From NCBI GenBank assembly GCA_900554835.1, contig USJD01000238.1, positions 1-5,040 of the forward strand: 5,040 nucleotides of DNA. The letters run 5' to 3'. Under the pieces are notes generated by a model, which had not been told where the DNA came from, did not search any database, and was given only the letters and a program-made list of their open reading frames with translations. Shown here piece by piece: positions 1 to 3,813 of the stretch. Numbering within the stretch: position 1 is the first letter of the stretch; each line of letters begins with the position of its first letter. Position numbers and translations under genes: made by a program. Source of the DNA: an uncultured Prevotella sp. Its GTDB lineage: Bacteria > Bacteroidota > Bacteroidia > Bacteroidales > Bacteroidaceae.

Positions 1-1
1 T

Positions 2-193
2 GATACAACAGAAAAGGATGTTTTAGGGCTTATGTCTTACTATTTAGCTAAGTGTGATATAGCTGTAGAGATATATACAGAGTATATTCCTCGTTCCCAA
101 ACACTTGTGCCACTACTGGAGCGACTATGTGGAAAATTTACAGATGAAGAAATCTACTATATCAAGAAGAAGCTCTGCTTCGAGGTGGATTAA
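2..193 (+). CDS. C-terminal part of an unrecognised protein, cut by the window edge
   Basis: Reading from base 2 there is an open frame of 63 codons ending in TAA at 191-193; its start lies outside the window. The translation reads like a real soluble protein: mixed charged and hydrophobic helical stretches, for example AKCDIAVEIYTEYIPRSQTL and then a Lys-rich end (YYIKKKLCFEVD), with no low-complexity sequence. The ATG-initiated frame at 105-338 overlaps it and has an unlikely composition (Ser/Thr/Arg-rich, Trp scattered), so this frame is preferred. I do not recognise the family and can assign no function. No clear terminator follows the stop codon. That it is coding is an inference from frame openness and composition. 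Confidence 0.6.
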   Translation, partial: DTTEKDVLGLMSYYLAKCDIAVEIYTEYIPRSQTLVPLLERLCGKFTDEEIYYIKKKLCFEVD

Positions 194-495
194 TACAAAA
201 GAAAAACGGTCATCATTCTCACGAACAACAACCGCCCTCCTTGGATGTACTTATGACAATCCACCTTTAAAACTTCTTAATTTGATTATAGTTGAGTGGA
301 GTGCAGGGCATCGAACCCCTTTTCAACCAACCACTTGATAAACACTACCAAGCCTTTTGAACACCCCGAAAAGGACCCCTCGATGCTCACGCACAGAGGG
401 ATGATAGCACTACTGAAATGCTTAATGATTGATGATTGTTGTTTCTTTCAATATGTCAATTTCACTATTTATCCTTGACGCAGTTACACAATGGC
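194..495. other. Gene-poor stretch with weak hairpins
   Basis: No convincing protein gene lies here on either strand. The + frame at 296-478 gives a Pro/Thr/Cys-rich peptide with no family look. Visible structure is limited to a tRNA-like minus-strand segment (297-367), a 6-bp inverted repeat CCTTTT/AAAAGG at 353-358 and 369-374, and a 5-bp stem CCCTC/GAGGG at 377-381 and 396-400. On the minus strand that last stem is followed by GTCCTTTTC. It could be a poor terminator for the minus-strand genes to its right, but the T tract is short. Confidence 0.5.
297..367 (-). pseudogene. tRNA-like relic (tentative)
   Basis: Read on the minus strand, this 71-nt segment has a tRNA-like 3' half. A T-arm-like GGGG-TTCGATG-CCCT is followed by GCACTCC and a discriminator-like A. 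GCACTCC pairs with the 5' segment GGGGTGT, with two G-U wobbles, giving a 7-bp acceptor-like stem. The middle is poor: a 3-bp AAA/TTT D-like stem and a 4-bp TCAA/TTGA stem with an 8-nt loop and no recognisable anticodon. The T stem has 4 bp rather than 5, and CCA is not encoded. It is therefore not a functional canonical tRNA. It may be a decayed tRNA or the 3' remnant of a tRNA left by an integration event. Chance resemblance is not excluded. Confidence 0.25.
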
Positions 496-651
496 TTATC
501 GCCCATTATGTTTGTCATGCAGCCATGCCTTCTGTTCGTAGCTGAGTCCATCCCAGCTTTCCTTGCGTTTCTTGCCGCCTGAATGTGTCATAGCCTTACC
601 GAAGCCCTTGAAGAGCCATGCCATGAATAACCATAAAAATACTGTTCCCAT
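496..651 (-). CDS. 51-aa membrane-anchored microprotein, unknown function
   Basis: A short frame starts at ATG 651-649 and ends at TAA 498-496. It begins MGTVFLWLFMAWLFKGFGKA, a short hydrophobic N-terminal segment (about residues 3-18) that should insert in the inner membrane. A very basic stretch follows (GGKKRK, residues 25-30), then a soluble, aromatic and charged tail (SWDGLSYEQKAWLHDKHNGR). Its start is 35 bp downstream of the stop of the secreted-protein gene on the same strand, so co-transcription is likely. The layout (anchor, basic patch, amphipathic tail) and clean codon reading favour a real gene over noise. I do not recognise the family. A type I toxin-like peptide is possible but the long hydrophilic tail argues against it. 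N-in or N-out topology cannot be settled here. Confidence 0.6.
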   Translation of the reverse strand: MGTVFLWLFMAWLFKGFGKAMTHSGGKKRKESWDGLSYEQKAWLHDKHNGR

Positions 652-686
652 ATCTATAAACTTTAACTGGTTCTACAAAATGATTT

Positions 687-1238
687 CTACTTCACTGAGA
701 ATGTGGCGATGCTGTCAAAACCGTTAGCCACCACTCCATATTCTCCTGCTGGCAGGTCATGGAGAGTTACGAGGTAAGATGAAGATCCATACTTCTTCGC
801 CTCGTAATCCACGGTGGTGAAATTGGTGGTAGCCGATGCGCTGCCGAAGCCGATGTCTGCCATCTTGAATCTGCGTTCCTTCTTCTTGGTTTCGAACTTG
901 AAGATGCCGAAGGCGTTTTTTGGCTCCTCGCTGTTGTCCTTCACACGGATGATGAGGGAGAACTTCTTGGAGGAAATCTTGTTAGGGCTTTCCGCTCCCT
1001 TCACTGTGAGGTAAGCTTTAGTTCTGTCAAGAAGTGAAGCTCCTGGAATTGGAACCAGGGCGAAAGCCGAAGACTTTGCCTTGTGTTCTCCAGTTTCCTT
1101 CTGGAGAAGCGTTGTGGTGCTGTCTGCGTTAATGACAGCTACCTGTCCTTTATACTCTGGTTCAGGAACCGTTACTTTTTGTGCTTGCGCTGATGCCATG
1201 CAGCAAAATACTGCGATTGATAGCAATGTCGTTTTCAT
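687..1238 (-). CDS. Secreted (periplasmic) protein of unknown function
   Basis: This is a 183-aa protein with a clear Sec signal peptide: MKTTLLSIAVFCCMASAQAQ, with a basic start, a hydrophobic core and small residues at -3/-1 for cleavage after about Ala19. The Cys pair at 12-13 lies in the hydrophobic core without a proper lipobox, so it is probably not a lipoprotein. The mature part is rich in beta-prone stretches and Lys. It ends in YLVTLHDLPAGEYGVV and then FDSIATFSVK, which looks like the last strands of a beta-sandwich; there are no Cys residues after the signal. No catalytic motif is visible. It resembles conserved hypothetical exported proteins of Bacteroidales, but I cannot name the family. 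The start region is A-rich (AAAGAAAAGAA before ATG), as is normal in this phylum. A structured leader lies upstream and a microprotein gene follows 35 bp downstream. Confidence 0.9.
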   Translation of the reverse strand: MKTTLLSIAVFCCMASAQAQKVTVPEPEYKGQVAVINADSTTTLLQKETGEHKAKSSAFALVPIPGASLLDRTKAYLTVKGAESPNKISSKKFSLIIRVKDNSEEPKNAFGIFKFETKKKERRFKMADIGFGSASATTNFTTVDYEAKKYGSSSYLVTLHDLPAGEYGVVANGFDSIATFSVK

Positions 1239-1560
1239 TTCTTTTCTTTAAAACTTAGTCTGGCTCCTGACTATATAGGGTTTATTTTGAAGATGTGTAC
1301 GCTTGCATGAAGGGGTGGAGCCAAGCTGAAATCTCCACTCTAGGCCTTCGCATTGCCATCCGCAAGATTCACCCCAGTCCACCCCAATTGTGTATATACG
1401 ATAACTTTCACGGCCAAGAGAACTCGGTCGTGAAAGTGTACAATTCACCCTATGGGGCATCCCTGTTGATTATCGGGCGGATGAAGTTGCGAAGTTCAGA
1501 GTGCCGATGAAACAGTTACGCCTTATGCTGTTGTACTTTGAGAGTGCATTGCTGCATCTC
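1239..1560 (-). ncRNA. Structured 5' leader or independent small RNA upstream of the secreted-protein gene
   Basis: About 320 bases without a convincing gene lie between a minus-strand promoter (1566-1597) and the secreted-protein ATG. The predicted transcript opens with a hairpin at 1560-1540: GAGATGCA, a GCAA tetraloop (GNRA type), TGCA, one bulged C, then TCTC. Further stems are a 12-bp arm pair with one mismatch (1404-1415/1426-1437), flanked by AATTGT/ACAATT at 1386-1391/1440-1445. Others are GGGGTGGA/TCCACCCC (1385-1378 with 1319-1312), TGGCTCC/GGAGCCA (1323-1317 with 1267-1261) and a TAGTC/GACTA hairpin just before the gene. Several of these exclude one another, as in regulatory leaders. 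I match it to no known riboswitch, 6S RNA, tmRNA or RNase P RNA. The frames here (minus 1248-1460, plus 1295-1510) are Arg/Cys/Trp-rich and unlike proteins. Confidence 0.45.
1404..1437. repeat. 12-bp imperfect inverted repeat (hairpin in the leader)
   Basis: The arms ACTTTCACGGCC (1404-1415) and GGTCGTGAAAGT (1426-1437) are complementary at 11 of 12 positions, separated by 10 bases. In a + strand RNA the odd pair is a G-U wobble; in the minus-strand RNA it is a C-A mismatch. The symmetry resumes outside with AATTGT (1386-1391) and ACAATT (1440-1445), so the full symmetric element spans about 60 bp. It has no T tract and does not look like a terminator. Confidence 0.7.
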
Positions 1561-1565
1561 GCTTG

Positions 1566-1597
1566 CAAAGGTAGGTATTTTTTTTGAAAATCAGCAA
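1566..1597 (-). promoter_or_regulatory. Bacteroidetes-type promoter of the leader and secreted-protein gene
   Basis: On the minus strand, TACCTTTG (1573-1566) matches the -7 consensus TAnnTTTG perfectly. A TTG (1597-1595), inside GTTGC, lies 21 bases upstream at the place of the -33 element (consensus TTTG). The predicted transcription start is near 1560, exactly at the base of the GNRA-capped hairpin, which supports both calls. Confidence 0.65.
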
Positions 1598-1749
1598 CTT
1601 TTTTGCAACTATTTTTAGTCATAAAAATAACCGCAGAGTATTAATATTTACAGTCATTTTGCTTTTCTTTATAATCGCGCGCGATGATTTTTATTTTAAA
1701 AAAATATTTCTAGGCTATTTTTTGCTGTTTTTTATATCTGTTTTTATTG

Positions 1750-1773
1750 AAAAGTATTCTTTTGGATACTTTT
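1750..1773. promoter_or_regulatory. 8-bp inverted repeat upstream of the HicB-like gene, possible operator
   Basis: AAAAGTAT (1750-1757) and ATACTTTT (1766-1773) form a perfect inverted repeat with an 8-base spacer. It sits just upstream of where the -33 element of the HicB-like gene promoter should be. The downstream gene carries a DNA-binding HTH domain, so autoregulation through this site is a reasonable inference. AT-rich surroundings make a chance repeat possible. Confidence 0.35.
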
Positions 1774-1808
1774 AACGCAGATATGTGCGCTAAGAGTATT
1801 ATTTTTTA

Positions 1809-1816
1809 TACCTTTG
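1809..1816 (+). promoter_or_regulatory. -7 element of the HicB-like gene
   Basis: TACCTTTG matches TAnnTTTG perfectly. A clear TTTG is missing at the -33 position; TGTG at 1784-1787, 21 bases upstream, is the nearest. Transcription should start about 1822-1824, which leaves essentially no leader for an ATG at 1825 and about 11 bases for the ATG at 1834. The frame's earlier ATG at 1747 lies upstream of the promoter and can be discarded. Confidence 0.65.
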
Positions 1817-1833
1817 CTGCAAAAATGACTAAT

Positions 1834-2268
1834 ATGAAGCAAATAACTATTAAGGTCGCTTGGAATAATTCAGCATTCGAAGGATTGGTATCAAGCGAAA
1901 CATCATATGGTGAAATGAAAATTGTTACCAAAGATTTTAATGATATTATAGATATGGGTGAAGCTGAATTGAAAATTGGTTTTGATGGATATACAGAATT
2001 TGGATTAGAACTTCCTGAATGGTACAAAAACAAAGAATATGAATTTGTATATAAGTTCCAAGATGTAACTGCCATGTTGAAGGCATATTCTTCATACGTA
2101 TCGCTCGCAGCGATTAGTAGGGAGACTGGAATCAATAGTGCATTGCTATCCCATTATGCAAATGGCTTAAAGGTTCCTCGGAACAAGCAGCAAAAGATAA
2201 TTGTTGCAGGATTGCACAGGATAGGAGCGTTGTTAAGCAAATGCACTATTGACGATGAGCGTAAATAG
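1834..2268 (+). CDS. Solitary HicB-like antitoxin/HTH regulator
   Basis: From ATG 1834 the protein has 144 aa and begins MKQITIKVAW, the usual opening of HicB-family antitoxins. ATG 1825 would add three residues. The N-terminal part (about 1-75) corresponds to the HicB partial-RNase-H-like domain but is divergent. The C-terminal part is the HTH found on Bacteroidetes HicB proteins: SRETGINSALLSHYANGLKV then PR and GLHRIGALL (about residues 80-135). It lines up with the family pattern TGINxxxLSHYxxGLKxPR...LHxLG. HicB proteins normally neutralise the RNase HicA and repress their operon. Here no HicA-like frame of 60-80 aa lies on either side: upstream is AT-rich DNA and downstream a terminator. 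It is therefore either an orphan regulator or a relic of a toxin-antitoxin pair. It lies next to a partition locus and converges on it. Confidence 0.85.
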   Translation: MKQITIKVAWNNSAFEGLVSSETSYGEMKIVTKDFNDIIDMGEAELKIGFDGYTEFGLELPEWYKNKEYEFVYKFQDVTAMLKAYSSYVSLAAISRETGINSALLSHYANGLKVPRNKQQKIIVAGLHRIGALLSKCTIDDERK

Positions 2269-2313
2269 AAAAGGCTAAGCATACTTTCTATTTGATGTTT
2301 TGTTAGTAAAGCG

Positions 2314-2355
2314 AAAGTCTGTTAACTTTGTGGTTAGCAGACTTTTGTTTTATTT
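2314..2355 (+). terminator. Strong intrinsic terminator after the HicB-like gene
   Basis: A 13-bp stem (2314-2326 with 2333-2345, AAAGTCTGTTAAC against GTTAGCAGACTTT, one T-G wobble) closes a 6-base loop TTTGTG. It is followed on the + strand by TGTTTTATTTTATAT. It begins 46 bases after the stop codon. On the minus strand the hairpin is followed by CGCTTTACT, a weaker tract, so it may also stop the convergent parA transcript less efficiently. Confidence 0.88.
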
Positions 2356-2365
2356 TATATATTCT

Positions 2366-2421
2366 TTATTAAATAGTATCTTTATGTTTTAATAAATAAT
2401 TTTTATTGTATTTATTAAATA
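2366..2421 (+). repeat. Downstream iteron array (3 x TTATTAAATA, 23-bp period)
   Basis: Core copies begin at 2366 (perfect), 2389 (TTAATAAATA, one mismatch) and 2412 (perfect), so the period is exactly 23 bp. The last copy ends 12 bases before the parA stop codon. Core and period are identical to the array upstream of the operon, so the RHH-ParA operon is bracketed by matching sites. The likely role is a second centromere-like site for the RHH protein; that is an inference. Confidence 0.85.
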
Positions 2422-2433
2422 AAAATGCTCTGT

Positions 2434-3201
2434 TTAGAATGGCATTTCTTCATCTTTCTTGCTACCTATAATCTCCTTTGCCAAAGACATGTAATCTTCT
2501 GCACCATTGGATTTTGGAGAAAAGACAAATATACTTTGCGACAGTGCGGCAGACTTGTTCAAGTCTTCACATTGGCGTATGCTTGTATGAAACAGAGCAT
2601 CTGGAGATTGCGTTGTGAGCATTTCTCTAATTTGCTTTGAAACTCCAAATTTTGTTTGCTTAGTAAGCAGGTATTTTCCTTCTATGGTCTTGTGATTTGC
2701 CTTGATTATTTGGGTGAGCTTCTTTGCTCCTGTTATGCTAAATTTATCAGCAATAGGGACTATGAGCTTGTCAGCGGCAACTATGACGTTTACAAGGATG
2801 GCACCAGAACCTGGAGCAGAATCTATGAGAATATAGTTATAACTGTTTTCTATCTTTTTAAGGATGTCTGCCAAATAGTGAGTAGCACCATTTATGTCAT
2901 CTTCTATGCTGAGTTCTATATTATGAGCATCTTCATCGAGGGCGGTAGAACCAGGAATGATCCAAAGATTCTCGTTGATTGATACTGGTTTGATTTCTAC
3001 ATCATCATCATTGAGATATGTGGAAAGATTACTTGCTCCTTCTACATTTGCTCCAGATTGCATGGTGAGGTTGCATTGTCCATCGCTGTCTATGAGAAGT
3101 ACTTTCTCCCCAAGTTCTGCAAGTGCAGCACCGAGATTGAATGTTGTCATAGTCTTGCCAACTCCACCTTTGTGGTTTGTAACTGCTATTTTTATTGCCA
3201 T
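2434..3201 (-). CDS. parA: ParA-family partition ATPase
   Basis: This is a 255-aa P-loop ATPase that drives segregation of a plasmid or element by ATP-dependent, dynamic binding to nucleoid DNA. The deviant Walker A motif is KGGVGKTMTT (residues 11-20) with the signature Lys11 of the ParA/MinD class and the nucleotide-binding Lys16/Thr17. The A' motif is LLIDSDGQCN (35-44) with Asp38 and the catalytic-type Asp40, and Walker B is YILIDSAPG (123-131) with Asp127. It starts directly with the ATPase fold and has no N-terminal HTH, as in the short type Ib ParAs. Regulation would then depend on the centromere-binding partner. It is the second gene of its operon: ATG 3201 is 18 bp after the stop of the RHH gene. 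The ATPase of a conjugative element regulator is an alternative, but the flanking iterons favour partition. Confidence 0.95.
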   Translation of the reverse strand: MAIKIAVTNHKGGVGKTMTTFNLGAALAELGEKVLLIDSDGQCNLTMQSGANVEGASNLSTYLNDDDVEIKPVSINENLWIIPGSTALDEDAHNIELSIEDDINGATHYLADILKKIENSYNYILIDSAPGSGAILVNVIVAADKLIVPIADKFSITGAKKLTQIIKANHKTIEGKYLLTKQTKFGVSKQIREMLTTQSPDALFHTSIRQCEDLNKSAALSQSIFVFSPKSNGAEDYMSLAKEIIGSKKDEEMPF

Positions 3202-3219
3202 GGTTGCTTTTTTTATTTG

Positions 3220-3552
3220 TTATTGTAAAAGGCTAGAGTAAGTTGAAAGAAGAGATGTTCCTATCAATTCTTTCATAGATTTGCCTTGCTTTTTACCTTC
3301 TTTACGTAATGCCTTAATCAAAGTCTCAGGAAGCTGGACAGTAAGCGAGACTTCTTTTACTCCTTCTATGAGCTGTTTGCGAGGTCTTCCCCAATTATCT
3401 AGCGATTTCTTTTTTGTGCGAAGTTCTTCTTTTAAAGAAGATGTGTTGTCTTTTGTATCTGTAACAATGATTGAATCTTTGCTGTCAGACGACAGGCTAG
3501 TTGGTGTTACATCTTTCAAAAAATCCACATTGCCTTTTTTTTGTATAGCCAT
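3220..3552 (-). CDS. Ribbon-helix-helix DNA-binding protein, probable centromere-binding partner of ParA
   Basis: The protein has 110 aa. The C-terminal region is a ribbon-helix-helix fold: beta strand VSLTVQLP (68-75), helix A ETLIKALRKEGKKQG (76-90), helix B SMKELIGTSLLSTY (92-105). As in ParG, omega and CopG, a dimer would insert the paired strands in the major groove. The first 67 residues are polar and probably disordered. Such tails in ParG-type proteins carry the ParA-stimulating segment. Just before the strand is WGRPRK (54-59), similar to the GRP core of AT-hooks, which fits the very AT-rich repeats nearby. The gene precedes parA, the reverse of the parA-first order in parFG-type loci. 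A perfect iteron core lies in its promoter, so autorepression is likely. Partner and target are inferred from context. Confidence 0.85.
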   Translation of the reverse strand: MAIQKKGNVDFLKDVTPTSLSSDSKDSIIVTDTKDNTSSLKEELRTKKKSLDNWGRPRKQLIEGVKEVSLTVQLPETLIKALRKEGKKQGKSMKELIGTSLLSTYSSLLQ

Positions 3553-3581
3553 ATCTATTTAATATTTAAAGATTTATGTTG

Positions 3582-3608
3582 CAAATATACTATATTTATA
3601 TTTAATAA
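3582..3608 (-). promoter_or_regulatory. Promoter of the RHH-parA operon with embedded operator
   Basis: On the minus strand TATATTTG (3589-3582) matches TAnnTTTG, with transcription expected to start near 3575, about 23 bases before the ATG. A perfect but inverted iteron core TTATTAAATA (3608-3599) occupies the spacer between the -7 and the expected -33 position. No good TTTG is seen at -33. A bound RHH protein would block RNA polymerase here. A 9/10 copy (3565-3556) lies in the leader. Confidence 0.6.
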
Positions 3609-3640
3609 TGAAGAATATTTGTAAAGATTAACAATAAACT

Positions 3641-3716
3641 TTAATAATTACGTATTATTATACTTATTAAATAAGTATAATATAGTTTATTAAATATAAT
3701 AATACGTAATTATTAA
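3641..3716. repeat. Perfect 22-bp inverted repeat enclosing a 13-bp palindrome
   Basis: Bases 3641-3662 are the exact reverse complement of 3695-3716. The 32-base interior holds most of a second palindrome, with arms 3656-3668 and 3670-3682 around the single base 3669. The two overlap, so either one long hairpin or two smaller cruciforms can form. The element is interlaced with the iterons and contains the only CG dinucleotides of this stretch (TACGTA at 3649-3654 and 3703-3708). Confidence 0.92.
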
Positions 3717-3755
3717 ATAAGAATATTAGTATTTATTAAATACTATATGTTTGTT
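3641..3755 (+). repeat. Upstream iteron array (4 perfect TTATTAAATA copies, 23-bp period)
   Basis: Perfect cores start at 3664, 3687, 3710 and 3733, exactly 23 bp apart. One register further left, 3641-3650 matches at 8 of 10. The 13 bases between cores are variable, so only the core and the spacing are conserved, as expected for protein-bound iterons and not for recent duplication. Position upstream of the RHH-parA operon points to a parS/parC-type centromere. A replication-origin role is an alternative, because no rep gene is visible to test it. Confidence 0.93.
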
Positions 3756-3813
3756 CTTTGGCTTTATCAATTTCTACTTGACAGACTATCACGACCAGAT
3801 TTGGAATGGAATG

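Larger units (their letters stand above)
3553..3813. other. AT-rich intergenic control region
   Basis: This gap between the 385-aa protein gene and the RHH gene holds the operon promoter, the iterons and the inverted repeats. Bases 3756-3813 next to the 385-aa gene hold nothing further that I can identify. No convincing terminator with a T tract follows the 385-aa gene, so its transcripts may read into the partition operon. Confidence 0.6.

Noticed and set aside
105..338. 77-aa + strand frame
   Set aside because: It overlaps in another frame the better-looking partial gene ending at 193 and has a Ser/Arg/Thr-rich, protein-unlike composition.
1248..1460. 70-aa minus-strand frame in the leader region
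   Set aside because: Composition is rich in Arg, Ser, Cys and Trp, no domain is visible, and the stretch is dominated by inverted repeats that fit an RNA better.
1584..1775. 63-codon + strand frame from a TTG, giving two hydrophobic segments like a small membrane protein
   Set aside because: AT-rich DNA with T runs gives hydrophobic translations by chance. It has no ATG start or ribosome binding site, its start overlaps the minus-strand promoter, and it contains a palindrome and an inverted repeat that look regulatory. A decayed membrane-gene fragment remains possible.
1747..1833. N-terminal extension of the HicB-like protein from ATG 1747
   Set aside because: The -7 promoter element lies at 1809-1816, downstream of this ATG, and the extension does not resemble HicB sequences; the family start MKxITI is at 1834.
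2656..2982. + strand frame of 108 aa opposite parA
   Set aside because: It is a shadow of the ParA gene, whose Walker motifs identify the real frame.
3641..3755. CRISPR array
   Set aside because: The conserved unit is only 10 bp with 13-bp AT-rich intervals, far shorter than CRISPR repeats and spacers, and no cas gene is nearby; these are iterons.
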